Counted from the stretch's first letter, positions 8,641 through 17,724 are shown. The stretch: 64,000 nucleotides of DNA from Novipirellula caenicola (GCF_039545035.1 NZ_BAABRO010000005.1:310001-374000), one strand, 5' to 3'. Notes: generated by a model from the letters alone, not told the origin. A program made the numbers and translations.

Positions 8641-9171
8641 TTGTCATCAAGCCCGTCCGTTGCGGCGAGTACATCCTGAATCGCAGCGACAGTCGGTGAC
8701 CATCAAGTCGATCGTGGTCGAAGATTGGTTTGGTCATTGGTGCCCCGATTCGAGTAGGAGTACGAGTACCGGCTGGCGCCTCAGCACGAGTACGAGATCA
8801 CTTCGTGCCAGACCGGTTGCCGTCACCTGGGACGGGCGATTGAATTCCCATCTGAAAAACCGTGCAAGCCGTCCTCGGATGCACGGTTCGGTTCTGGCTT
8901 CCTGCTTTCTTCGTACTTGTACTCGTACTCAGCATCGCGGTACTCGTACTCGTCTCCGACATTGTACTCGGGCACGGACTCGGCCACGGTATCCGATCGT
9001 GCAATCAAGCGGGTCAACATCGAAACAATCCGTTTGGGCGTTCGCTTCAATTCACCATGTTGCTTGTCATCAAGCCCGTTCGTTGCGGCGAACACATCAT
9101 GAATCGCAGCGACAGTCGGTAACCATCAAGTCGTTCGTGGTGGAAGATTGGTTTGGTTATTAGTGCCCCGT
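8641..9171. repeat. 420-bp GTACTC-rich repeat, block A
   Basis: The marker CAAGCCCGTCCGTTG recurs at 8648 and 9071 (423 bases apart), so the block holds one full unit plus part of a second. The unit contains several GTACTCGTACTC runs facing GAGTACGAGTAC runs, i.e. inverted arms. On the minus strand it reads a peptide with HGELKRTPKRIVSMLTRLIA followed by an EYEY-rich tail, which suggests the unit derives from the 3' end of a small helical-protein gene. Related units form block B at 14707-15573. Confidence 0.7.
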
Positions 9172-10370
9172 GGAAATCCATCTGATTCGCAGCGAATACC
9201 GCTCGCAAACGCTTGCCCGCGAATCACGCGAATCTCCACGAATGGGTGCCGCACAATGAAATTGCCCAAGGCCGAATGCAGAGCAGCGGACGCTGGAAAC
9301 CATTCAAGACGCTGAAAAAGCCGCTCCAACGCTTGTGCATTTCTCTTGCACAGACATCTGCCATGCTTGGTTAAAAAATGGGAGGTTAGAAAATAGGAAG
9401 GCATACCGAATACATCGCCGGTATCCGCCGCAAATTTCAATACCTCGACATTTTATCTGTCGATTGCACTTGAGCTCCTCCAACTCGCTCCGCTCAACAA
9501 TACGGCCCCTCTATCCTACGAACATCTGCCAGTAAACGAACAAGGAGAGGTGAGACGTCCCTGCTATCGACAGAAGACTAAGAAATCCTTGGTCGGAACA
9601 CGAAGGTGGGAAAATACGGCACACCACGGTCCGACTTTCAAATCTTTCTGTCGCACCAATTTTCCTGTCTTGAATCCACGATTCTTCTGTTGCCTCTTCG
9701 GCTTCGTGGGCATACTCGATTTGTCATGATTGGAGTTCATAATCAGATCAAGAGCTTTGTGGCGTCACTGGTTGCCATGAAGACGTAGTGCAAAAGCGTG
9801 AGTGGATCTTCGACTCCGGGACTCTCGATGTCGCCCGCCAAGACGCGACCGCGAGTTTCACCTTCGGGCATGCACACACCGTGGGCAGTATCCAACAGGA
9901 AACCATGATTTCGGAGCTCAATCTCGTTCAGAGTTCGGCAGCCAGCCGATACCTTTCACCCTCACTACCTTTCGTATTTACGCATCAACGTTGCACTTCG
10001 ATTTGCGTCTTATATCAACGCAGCAAAACTCGATACTGAGCCCGTGGCTAACGGTTATTCGGACGCTCCTTCACACCCGCTAGTCTTCAAGACCTTGCCA
10101 GTCCGCACGTTCATAAAAGTGACTGCTTGTTACCACTCGGTTTGCTTGCGATATACTCTTTTTCTCATGCGGACTCGGTCGATCCCCGTTTTTGGGTCGC
10201 ATGGCGGCCATGTGATCGCTTGAACGTGCTCGACATCGTCGCTTCGATCCGGGGGCCACTGCCAAAAACGACCGTGAGCCAAACCTGACGAACCATCGCG
10301 AAGAGGCTTTCTTGAAGAGCCGAAGCCGAAATTTCGTTGGGCTCATTTCATCTGAACTGTGAGAACCCCA

Positions 10371-11885
10371 ATGCGTGCATCATCCTTGCCACTCGTCCTG
10401 CTGCTAGTTGCTCTGCTACCCGAATTGCTTGCGGCCGATCAGCTTCGTGTCGCCGACGTCTTTACTGACAACGCCGTGTTACAGCAGGGTGTCAGGTTGC
10501 CGGTGTGGGGAACCACCACTGCGAATACGGAGGTCACCGTTCGTATCGCAGGCCAAACGAAGACGGTCCAGGCAGCAGATGATGGAACTTGGCGACTTGA
10601 GCTTTCGCCGCTGCGAGCCGACGGCACCGGTACGACCATGATCGTCGAATCGCAAGAGGATCGCCAGGAGTTTCGCAACCTACTCGTTGGTGAAGTGTGG
10701 TATGCCAGTGGTCAATCGAACATGCAAATGACGCTCCGAGCGTGTGCTCAGAAGATCCCCGCCATTCGCGAAATCGCCAAAGCCGCTGCGACCGACAACA
10801 TTCGCTGGCTTCGGATCGATGAGCCCGATTCACCCCAACCCTTGAAACGCAGACAGAAGGTGACGCCTTGGCAACTCGATCATCCCACCAATCGGGCAAC
10901 GCAATCTGCGGTCGCTTACCTTTTTGCTCGCAGCCTTCATGACAAGCTTGGTGTTCCGATTGGCATTATCGAGGGATCTTGGGGCGGCAAACCGATCGAA
11001 GGTTTCATTCCAAGAGCGCAGTTCGAAAAGCAGGAAACGTTGCAACCACTCCTTGCGCTTGCCGAGCAGGATCAACTTGATGCGCTGGCTAAGCTCGAAG
11101 GAGGCGTGATCATTCGCAACACCGCTGGCATGCCAGGGCGAATCTACAACGCGCGGGTGTCGCCAATTGCGCCCTTTGCGATACGTGGATTCATTTGGTA
11201 TCAGGGAGAGTCCAATGCCGGTCATGGCGAAGATCCTCGCAATTACCGGTTCAAGATGCAATCGCTCGTCGAGGGCTGGCGAGAAACCTGGGGTCAACCG
11301 GAGCTTCCATTCTATTTTGTGCAACTACCGGCGTTCAAAGACGAGTTGACAGGTTGGATTCGCTTGCGTGAAGAGCAACGTCTTAGTCTGGACATTCCGC
11401 ACACAGGAATGGCGGTGACGATCGACCTTCGCGACAGCGACATTCATCCGGCCAATAAACTTGATGTGGCCAAACGTCTGGCAAACTGGGCATTGGTGAA
11501 GACGTATGGAAAGCCGTTTCCTTGCAGTGGGCCGCTGTTTAGGTCGGCCACCGTCGACGGTGATTCGATGCGAGTCGAGTTCGAGCACGCGGATTCTGGT
11601 TTAATGGTGGCTCGCAAGGAAGGACTCGCTGCGGCAACGCCGACGCCTGATATCGCTCTGGCGCACTTTGAATTGGCAGATGAATCCGGCAATTGGCATC
11701 CCGCCCAGGCAACGATTGATGGTTCCGCCGTCATCGTTCAGAGCCCCGGGGTCAGGAAACCGCGAGCGGTCCGTTACGCCTGCAGCGGCGACCCAGAGAA
11801 CGCGAACCTTTACAACCAAGCGGGGCTGCCGGCTTCACCGTTTTGCAGTGACCTGCAATTACTGGGGTGGGAGTCAAACAAATAA
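10371..11885 (+). CDS. Secreted sialate O-acetylesterase-type (SASA/SGNH) enzyme
   Basis: A 504-aa protein with signal peptide (MRASSLPLVLLLVALLPELLAADQ). It has the layout of the sialate 9-O-acetylesterase (SASA) family: an N-terminal beta-sandwich with DNAVLQQGVRLPVWGTT, the SGNH block with catalytic serine in YASGQSNMQM (S116), a FIWYQGESNAGHG block and a C-terminal region. Such enzymes remove O-acetyl groups from sugars; in planctomycete glycan loci the substrate is probably an acetylated polysaccharide rather than sialic acid. ATG at 10371 is preferred, because the GTG at 10359 only adds four residues. It is the first gene of the glycan-degradation stretch, flanked by dispersed repeats, and appears monocistronic. 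Confidence 0.82.
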   Translation: MRASSLPLVLLLVALLPELLAADQLRVADVFTDNAVLQQGVRLPVWGTTTANTEVTVRIAGQTKTVQAADDGTWRLELSPLRADGTGTTMIVESQEDRQEFRNLLVGEVWYASGQSNMQMTLRACAQKIPAIREIAKAAATDNIRWLRIDEPDSPQPLKRRQKVTPWQLDHPTNRATQSAVAYLFARSLHDKLGVPIGIIEGSWGGKPIEGFIPRAQFEKQETLQPLLALAEQDQLDALAKLEGGVIIRNTAGMPGRIYNARVSPIAPFAIRGFIWYQGESNAGHGEDPRNYRFKMQSLVEGWRETWGQPELPFYFVQLPAFKDELTGWIRLREEQRLSLDIPHTGMAVTIDLRDSDIHPANKLDVAKRLANWALVKTYGKPFPCSGPLFRSATVDGDSMRVEFEHADSGLMVARKEGLAAATPTPDIALAHFELADESGNWHPAQATIDGSAVIVQSPGVRKPRAVRYACSGDPENANLYNQAGLPASPFCSDLQLLGWESNK

Positions 11886-12020
11886 CTTCGAACTCACCGA
11901 GACACCCACGACGACAAGCCTCGAAAAACAGCAGGCCGAGCGCAGGTTTTGAAATTGCGTTTTTAGACGTTCATCGGGCCAAAGGCCAAGCAATTTGCCA
12001 GCCGACGTCAGTAGATCCAA

Positions 12021-12127
12021 GTAAACGGCCGGGCCGTTGGCCCTACAATTCATTGTTTTTTTGGTCCCAGCCCGTTGGGCTGGGCTAGGTAAACGTCCGG
12101 GGCTTTGCCCCTAAATACAAATGCGCA
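12021..12127 (-). repeat. 105-bp dispersed repeat, copy 2 (inverted)
   Basis: Reverse complement of the element at 8532-8637: it starts with GTAAACGGCCGGGCCGTTGG, contains CAGCCCGTTGGGCTGGGCTA and ends with GGGGCTTTGCCCCTAAATAC. Located between the acetylesterase gene and the next sulfatase. Confidence 0.75.
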
Positions 12128-12358
12128 ACATCAAAAAAACGCAAGCGAGGCAACCCAACCCCGGCCGTTTTTACTTGTCGGCCTTGGAGATGTGACGGCT
12201 TGATAATGCAACACGACTCTATAGGGTGTGAGGCTACCCGACGCCGGGAATGTGGTATCGTAGGAGCCCTGTCAAACGGAAACTTGTCCGATCAGCGTGG
12301 TGGAACATTCGATGGGGCTTGCCTTTTTGTTCGACGGGAACCTGGATGGAATGACAAC

Positions 12359-13753
12359 ATGAGAATGAGCATAAGAATGAGAAAGTGTTTGCTATTGGTC
12401 GCGATGGTGGCGGTTCAATTGGGTGCGTTGCATGTTCACGCCGCAGATCATCCCAACGTTGTGATCTTGCTGGCGGATGATCTGGGATACCAAGATGTCG
12501 GATGTTATGGCGGACCTGTACGCACACCGAATATCGATGGATTGGCGGCTGCCGGAACTCGGTTCACGGATTTCTATTCCGGCTGTGCCGTTTGCAGTCC
12601 GTCTCGAGCGACTTTGCTAACAGGTCGACATCACATTCGCGCCGGCGTCTACAGCTGGATTCACGATGAAAGTCAAAACTCACATTTGCTGCTGCGCGAG
12701 AACACGCTTGCTGAATTGCTGAAAGGGGCGGGGTATGCGACGGCGCATGTGGGCAAGTGGCACTTGGGACTGCCAACGTCCGAACGCCAGAAACCGACCC
12801 CCGCGGAACATGGGTTTGATCACTGGTTCGCGACTTGGAATAACGCGTCTCCGAGCCATCGAAACCCAGAGAACTTCATTCGCAATGGACAGCCTGTCGG
12901 CCCACTGGAAGGCTATTCCTGTCAACTGGTTGCGGACGAAGCCATCCGCTGGCTAGACCAGGAAGGCCGATCGGATCGTCCGTTTTTTCTGAACGTCTGG
13001 TTTCACGAGCCTCACGCCCCGATCGCCGCTCCCGAGGAAATCGTTGACACCTATGGGACCCGCAAAGACAACGCGGCGATCTACAGTGCCACGATTGACA
13101 ACACCGATCGCGCGATTGGACGCATTTTAAAGAAGCTGCGCGAAGTCGATGCCGCTGAGGACACGATTATCGTTTACGCATCGGACAACGGAAGCTATCG
13201 CGATGATCGCACCGGAGGTTTGCGGGGTCGCAAGGGCGCAAACTGGGAAGGCGGTATTCGCGTGCCGGGGATCTTCGTTTGGCCCGGTCAAGTTCAAGCT
13301 GGCCAGGTTTCTCGTGAACCGGCAGGGATTGTGGATATGTTGCCAACCCTCTGTTCACTCGTCGGCATCGAGCCGCCAGCGACACGTCATCTCGACGGCT
13401 CCAGCTTGGCACCGATCCTGCGTGGACAAGCGGATGCGTTCTCGCGGCACCAGCCGTTGTTCTGGCATTTGCAACGGAGCCAACCGATCGTCGCCATGCG
13501 AGACGGCAAGTGGTCTTTGGTCGCCCACCGGGACTACGAATTGTCGAACAACAACATGTTCCAAGAATCCTGGATCCCAATGATTAAAACGGGCGGTTAC
13601 AAAGACTACCAGCTATTCGATCTCGAAAAGGACCGCTCGCAGACGACCAACGTTGCGGATGAATTCCCCGAAACGCTAGCGAGAATGAAGAAACGGCTGC
13701 TGCAGATCAACGCCAGCATCATGGCCGACGCCCACGACTGGCACCTGGAATAA
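12359..13753 (+). CDS. Secreted type I sulfatase 1
   Basis: A 464-aa arylsulfatase-family enzyme that would hydrolyse a sulfate ester on a glycan. The start at 12359 places a signal peptide (CLLLVAMVAVQLGALHVHA) directly before the domain; the open frame upstream to 12200 has no signal-peptide sense. Catalytic elements are all visible: metal-binding DD at 40-41, formylglycine motif CSPSR with Cys79, GKWHLG with K133 and H135, HEPHAP, and SDNGS. The C-terminal subdomain ends with a conserved CxRDGKWSL-like segment. It requires maturation by a formylglycine-generating enzyme or anSME, not present in the window. It stands alone between repeats and a leftward gene, and lacks the 21-bp repeat promoter seen at other units. 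Confidence 0.9.
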   Translation: MRMSIRMRKCLLLVAMVAVQLGALHVHAADHPNVVILLADDLGYQDVGCYGGPVRTPNIDGLAAAGTRFTDFYSGCAVCSPSRATLLTGRHHIRAGVYSWIHDESQNSHLLLRENTLAELLKGAGYATAHVGKWHLGLPTSERQKPTPAEHGFDHWFATWNNASPSHRNPENFIRNGQPVGPLEGYSCQLVADEAIRWLDQEGRSDRPFFLNVWFHEPHAPIAAPEEIVDTYGTRKDNAAIYSATIDNTDRAIGRILKKLREVDAAEDTIIVYASDNGSYRDDRTGGLRGRKGANWEGGIRVPGIFVWPGQVQAGQVSREPAGIVDMLPTLCSLVGIEPPATRHLDGSSLAPILRGQADAFSRHQPLFWHLQRSQPIVAMRDGKWSLVAHRDYELSNNNMFQESWIPMIKTGGYKDYQLFDLEKDRSQTTNVADEFPETLARMKKRLLQINASIMADAHDWHLE

Positions 13754-13812
13754 GTCCACAGGCTGCGTGAGCGAAGAACCGAACGCAGTTAGTACGGGCC
13801 TGAAGCAATAAA

Positions 13813-14358
13813 CTACTGTTGCTCAGTTTTTTCACGCCTATCATTTGGCGTTTCGATCACACCAGACTGGCGAAATGCAAACCTTCGCTCGTGCGGATCA
13901 TGAAACGGTTCATCTGGACGATCGAACGTAGCCAATGGCTGCAATAGGTCTTCGACAGCACGGACATTGATTCGCTTAACCCCGGATGACTTTAACGCGT
14001 CCGCCAAAGATTTGGTTACCGAGTAGGGAAACCTATCGTCAGGGGCCAAGTCTGCAGAGTCTCCCTCAATTTTCAGAACCAAAATCAAATTACCTGAGAA
14101 CACTAGGTCAAACTTGTCTACCGGTGTCACCTTGACGCCACCAAGGCCATTCTCTGGGAGCGCACCGACAATCTGCGACGTTAGGTCAAAGCTGGTTCCG
14201 CTCGAAACCGTAACGAAGTACCTTGGAACAGCCTCCTTGTTAGCCGAGGACCGCTCAAACAAAATCCATACCGGATCGACTGGAGCCGATTCCGCTGCAG
14301 GACAAACAAAGTCAGAAAACGCAAGTAGCAAAACAAGTGGCAAAAGCAATCGGTTCAT
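13813..14358 (-). CDS. Unrecognised secreted 181-aa protein
   Basis: The N-terminus is a signal peptide (MNRLLLPLVLLLAFSDFVCP); the cysteine is not in a proper lipobox. The mature part has alternating strand and helix character, with the segments VWILFERSSANKEAVPRYFV and SLADALKSSGVKRINVRAVE, ending in a charged tail. I see no catalytic motif and do not recognise a family. An AAAGGGCG lies a few bases upstream of the ATG. It is transcribed towards sulfatase 1 (convergent) and away from the repeat block on its other side. Confidence 0.6.
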   Translation of the reverse strand: MNRLLLPLVLLLAFSDFVCPAAESAPVDPVWILFERSSANKEAVPRYFVTVSSGTSFDLTSQIVGALPENGLGGVKVTPVDKFDLVFSGNLILVLKIEGDSADLAPDDRFPYSVTKSLADALKSSGVKRINVRAVEDLLQPLATFDRPDEPFHDPHERRFAFRQSGVIETPNDRREKTEQQ

Positions 14359-14706
14359 TTAAACGCCCTTTAAAGAGATAAGATGCGGAGAGAGCATTAC
14401 TCAGTCGAGCAACGGTAGAAATCACGCGGAACGGGCGAACGACTAGCAAGCAGACGAGAAAACGGACCTCTCGTTCTCCAGTGCCTTTCATCGTTCGCCG
14501 CATTGGCAGCGGACTTCCGCCGATTACCGCGATACCCGTTCATCAAAAATTGTACCCATTGCTCCAGCAACCAGCAATCAATCGCATCAGTCAAGCGCAG
14601 CGTTACATGCAGGACAGACGCTCAACCGCCGGGAAGTCGAGCCCGCGATACACGACTGTCGGATCGTTTGTAGTCATGGCGTTGCACTTGGTGGATGATG
14701 TTCTGC

Positions 14707-15573
14707 GTCGGCGAACGGTTGCCGTCACCTGGGACGGACGATTGATTTTCCTTCTGAAAAGCCGCGCAAGTCGGCCTCGAGTGCTCGGTTTGGTTCTGGC
14801 TTCCTACCTTCTTGGTACTCGTACTCAGCAACGCGGTACTCGTACTCGTCTCCGACATTGTACTCGGGCATGGGCTCGGCTACGGATCCGATCGTGCGAT
14901 CAAGCGGGTCAACATTGACACGATCCGGTGGAGCGTTCGTTTCAATTCGCCATGTTGCTTGTGATCAAGCCCGTCCGTTGCTGCGAGCACATTCTGAATT
15001 GAAGCGACAGTCGGTAAACATCCTGTCGATCGTTGTGAAAGATTGGTTCTGTCGTTGGTGCCCCGGTTCGAGTAGGAGTACGAGTATCGGCTGATGCCTG
15101 AGTACGAGTACGATATCACTTCGTGCCAGAACGGTTGCCGTCACCTGGGACGGACGATTGATTTTCCTTCTGAAGAACCGCTCAAGCCGCCCTCGAGTGC
15201 TCGGTTTGGTTCTGGCTTCCTACCTTCTTGGTACTTGTACTCGTACTCAGCAACGCGGTACTCGTACTCGTCTCCGACATTGTACTCGGGCATGGGCTCG
15301 GCTACGGATCCGATCGTGCGATCAAGCGGTCAACATTGACACGATCCGGTGGAGCGTTCGTTTCAATTCGCCATGTTGCTTGTGATCAAGCCCGTCCGTT
15401 GCGGCGAGCACATCCTGAACTGAAGCGACAGTCGGTAAACATCAAGTCGTTCGTGGACGACGATTCGTTCTGTCAATAGTGCCCCGATCGAGTAGGAGTA
15501 CGTGTACCGGCTAACGCCTGAGCACGAGTACGATATCACTTCGTGCCAGAACGCTGCCCGCCACCGGGCCGGG
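14707..15573. repeat. 420-bp GTACTC-rich repeat, block B (two tandem units)
   Basis: CAAGCCCGTCCGTTG recurs at 14966 and 15387 (421 bases apart), and GGTTGCCGTCACCTGGGACG at 14714 and 15131. The two units are nearly identical to each other and more diverged from block A. Each has GTACTCGTACTC and GAGTACGAGTAC arms. The minus-strand reading gives a peptide with GLDHKQHGELKRTLHRIVSM and an acidic Tyr/Glu tail, but it is interrupted between units. Confidence 0.75.
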
Positions 15574-15626
15574 AATGTAAAGGCCACCATTGCCAAGACG
15601 CGTGCAAACCCGGCTCGCAACCGGAT

Positions 15627-15768
15627 GCCGCAGTTTTGATGTTGCGATTTTACCACAACCCGCTGCGTCAGCGAGGGAATTTTTATCTTGACGCGGTCCC
15701 TCAATGACGTGTCGGGTTGGGATTTGCCGGGAAAAACGGCGATTGCGCAACATCAAAATGCCGCAGCG
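15627..15768. repeat. Dispersed palindromic element, copy 2 (MITE-like, about 140 bp)
   Basis: Nested inverted arms: outer CCGCAGTTTTGATGTTGCG against CGCAACATCAAAATGCCGC, then CAACCCG against CGGGTTG, then GCGAGGGAA against TCCCTCA. No coding capacity. A non-autonomous mobile origin is possible but unproven. It ends about 40 bases before the marR promoter. Confidence 0.65.
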
Positions 15769-15808
15769 GCGTCTGGAGCCGCGCAAAACTGTCAGAACAT
15801 TTTACGTT

Positions 15809-15837
15809 TTGACAACACTTGTTCCAACAAGTAATAT
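15809..15837 (+). promoter_or_regulatory. marR promoter with overlapping palindromic operator
   Basis: A consensus sigma-70 promoter: TTGACA at 15809-15814, 17-bp spacer, TAATAT at 15832-15837. The spacer is almost filled by the perfect inverted repeat ACTTGTTCCAACAAGT (15817-15832), a typical size and form for a MarR-family operator, so bound repressor would block polymerase. The expected transcript start (about 15844) is within two bases of the ATG at 15846, so the mRNA would be leaderless or nearly so. Autoregulation is inferred. Confidence 0.8.
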
Positions 15838-15845
15838 TGGCGGCC

Positions 15846-16352
15846 ATGAAGACTCAGCTACCACGACCGACGGTCGATTCGCCCGCCCAAGAGGTTTACC
15901 TGCACTTGTGGCGGAGTTACGACCGGCTGCGGGCGATTGAAGATGAATTGTTTGGCCGTTACGACCTGTCGGCTCAGCAGTACAACGCGTTGCGACTGTT
16001 AAGCGTTGTCGCGCCGGCTGGGATGCAGACGATGGAAATCGGTCGCCAATTGATCTCTCGGATGCCCGACATGACGCGTCTGCTGGACCGTCTGGAAAAA
16101 CGGGGGCTGATTTCTCGGGCGCGACTTGCTGAGAATCGCCGGGTGGTCGAAGTCTTTATCACCGACGCGGGACAGCAACTGCTAAGCAAGATGAGCAAGG
16201 AGGTACTGGAGATGCACCAACGCCAACTTGGACACTTGAGTCCGAACCAGCAGAAGCAGTTAGTCAAATTGCTGAAGCTGGCCCGCAAACCCCACGAAGA
16301 CACGACTTGCGACTGGTTGGATACAAACGGGAGTACGGCGAATGACCAATGA
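15846..16352 (+). CDS. MarR-family transcriptional regulator
   Basis: A 168-aa winged-helix regulator: helical dimerisation N-terminus (VYLHLWRSYDRLRAIEDELF), DNA-recognition region (SAQQYNALRLLS to TRLLDRLEKRGLISRARL), wing with RVVEVFITDAGQQLL, and a long C-terminal dimerisation helix. Such proteins usually repress their own operon and release DNA on binding a small ligand or on oxidation. The ATG at 15846 starts at the predicted transcript start, which rejects the upstream in-frame TTG at 15819 that lies inside the promoter. Its last codons overlap the start of the exporter gene by 11 bases, so the regulator and exporter are translationally coupled; the exporter is the likely regulated target. 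The ligand may be a sulfur oxyanion, by context only. Confidence 0.85.
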   Translation: MKTQLPRPTVDSPAQEVYLHLWRSYDRLRAIEDELFGRYDLSAQQYNALRLLSVVAPAGMQTMEIGRQLISRMPDMTRLLDRLEKRGLISRARLAENRRVVEVFITDAGQQLLSKMSKEVLEMHQRQLGHLSPNQQKQLVKLLKLARKPHEDTTCDWLDTNGSTANDQ

Positions 16353-17460
16353 CACGTCGGCGTTGAGAATGGAGGATTCAGGGCAGACTGATTCACGGGG
16401 TTCGCGAAATCCGCTGCTGCGGATGTGGCCGTTTGCCGTGTGGTTAGCGGTCTTTTATACCGCTTGGCTGCTGATCGTGACTCTTGGCGATCACTGGCAA
16501 ACGGTTCAGTCGCATTGGCCGATCGCGCTGGCCATGTCATTTGGTTCCTACATCGCGGGATCGACACCGATGGGAGGTGGCTCGATTGGATTTCCGGTGT
16601 TGGTGCTGTTTTTTGAGCTGCCCGGGGCCTTGGGGCGAAACTTTGGTCTTGCCGTGCAGTCGATCGGGATGGTGTCGGCATCGATCTACATTTTCTCGGC
16701 CCGCCGTCCATTGGACCGCGGACTGTTGCGACCGGCGTTATTGGGAACGCTGGTGGGGACTCCGCTCGGTGCGGCATTGGTGGCACCGTTTGTTCCCGAC
16801 TTGTGGGTGAAGCTGACCTTTGCGATCGTCTGGTGCAGTTTCGGGATCATGCACCTGATGAAGTTAAACGAATTGGTGAACGCAAAAGGAGAAAGCGAGC
16901 GTTGGCGTGCCTGGGACCGCCCCATCGGATTGGCGATCGGTTTTACCGGCGGCGTGGAGTCGTCCATCACCGGCGTGGGCATCGACATGATGGTGTACGC
17001 CATCTTGGTGTTGCTGTATCGAGCCGATTTGAAGATTTCCATTCCCACATCGGTGGTGTTGATGGCGTTCGCATCGGTGGTCGGAACCGCCGCGAACGTT
17101 GTCCTGTCACGGATCCATCCTGGGTTGTATTACATGGATCCCGAGGTCTTCGCGAACTGGTTGGCAGCCGCTCCTGTGGTCGCCTTGGGGGCTCCGTTTG
17201 GAGCCATCGTGGTCAACCTGATCTCACGCAAACCGACATTGATCCTGGTCTCGACGCTGTGCATCCTGCAATTCGTCTGGACGATCGTGCAAGAGCAGGT
17301 GTCGGGGCTGGCGCTACTAGGAGCGATCGTGGCGGTACTGGCCGTGAACGCTGGTTTCCATCTGCTGTATTACTGGGGACGCGGCGAAAGTGCACTCGGC
17401 GAACCGCTGGCCGAAGCCATGCAGCCGGTCGTGATCGACCTCGGTGGCGAAGAGGCGTGA
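16342..17460 (+). CDS. TauE/SafE family sulfite or sulfonate exporter
   Basis: A 372-aa polytopic membrane protein with eight or nine predicted helices and TauE/SafE (DUF81) features: SFGSYIAGSTPMGGGSIGFP in the first repeat and the VLLGTLVGTPLGA-like turn, then GFTGGVESSITGVGIDMMVY in the second repeat. Family members move sulfite, sulfoacetate or related organosulfur anions out of the cell. The start overlaps the marR stop region (11 bases). In a locus with ten sulfatases a role in disposing of excess sulfur anions is plausible, but the substrate is not shown by the sequence. A 7-bp outer / 6-bp inner inverted repeat follows the gene at 17523-17586. Confidence 0.8.
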   Translation: MTNDTSALRMEDSGQTDSRGSRNPLLRMWPFAVWLAVFYTAWLLIVTLGDHWQTVQSHWPIALAMSFGSYIAGSTPMGGGSIGFPVLVLFFELPGALGRNFGLAVQSIGMVSASIYIFSARRPLDRGLLRPALLGTLVGTPLGAALVAPFVPDLWVKLTFAIVWCSFGIMHLMKLNELVNAKGESERWRAWDRPIGLAIGFTGGVESSITGVGIDMMVYAILVLLYRADLKISIPTSVVLMAFASVVGTAANVVLSRIHPGLYYMDPEVFANWLAAAPVVALGAPFGAIVVNLISRKPTLILVSTLCILQFVWTIVQEQVSGLALLGAIVAVLAVNAGFHLLYYWGRGESALGEPLAEAMQPVVIDLGGEEA

Positions 17461-17522
17461 CGGTATCCGAGCGGTTGAGGCCGCAGATGATAGCGTAGCG
17501 GGGCAGCGACTTGTTGGTTTAT

Positions 17523-17586
17523 TGAGCCGTGACGCGTCAGCGGCCGGGTCCCACGCGCTACCCGGTGCCTTACGGCCCGCGGCTCA
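17523..17586. repeat. GC-rich inverted repeat downstream of the exporter
   Basis: TGAGCCG at 17523 pairs with CGGCTCA at 17580, and inside it CCGGGT pairs with ACCCGG. There is no T-run, so it is more likely a dispersed intergenic palindrome than a classical terminator. Confidence 0.55.
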
Positions 17587-17664
17587 GTAAGGGCAATCCA
17601 TGACGTATGTCCCGAAAGTCTATGACAGCTTGTTGTTTTATTGATGGTTCCTGCGGCAAGGGGT

Positions 17665-17724
17665 GTAGGATGGACTTCCTAGTCCATCAATGGTGGATTC
17701 GACGGACTAGGAAGTCCATCGTAC
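17665..17724. repeat. REP pair (BIME-like) related to the RAYT-flanking REPs
   Basis: GTAG followed by the perfect hairpin GATGGACT-TCCT-AGTCCATC (17669-17688), then 12 bases, then the inverted partner GACGGACT-AGGA-AGTCCATC followed by GTAC. The outer parts (GATGGAC, GTCCATC, GTAC) match the REPs around the transposase gene at 45.5 kb; only the central bases differ. A GTAG-type tetranucleotide next to a hairpin and a head-to-head pair are standard traits of REP/BIME elements. Confidence 0.75.

Larger units (their letters stand above)
8381..10370. other. 2-kb repeat-rich region without intact genes
   Basis: Contains several dispersed repeats listed separately (palindromic element at 8466-8523, 105-bp element at 8532-8637, 420-bp repeat at 8641-9171). 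Between 9180 and 10370 no gene is supported. One frame around 9915-10085 reads a plausible peptide remnant (HPHYLSYLRINVALRFASYI and onward) but has no start or recognisable family, so it is at most a relic. Confidence 0.5.
14359..15808. other. 1.4-kb repeat region without genes
   Basis: Filled mostly by block B of the 420-bp repeat and the palindromic element copy 2 (both listed). The open frames here are produced by the repeats and occur in several frames on both strands; none has a start signal. Confidence 0.6.

Noticed and set aside
8606-9163. Open frame of 185 codons on the plus strand
   Set aside because: It is made of the 420-bp repeat, rich in Arg/Thr/Ser from GTACTC-type runs, and comparable frames exist on the other strand.
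9915-10085. Possible peptide relic reading HPHYLSYLRINVALRFASYI
   Set aside because: It looks more protein-like than its neighbours but has no start, no recognised family and ends in ordinary sequence, so I did not list it as a gene.
10080-10346. 88-codon minus-strand frame before the acetylesterase
   Set aside because: Arg/Ser-rich composition without start signal or family; probably chance.
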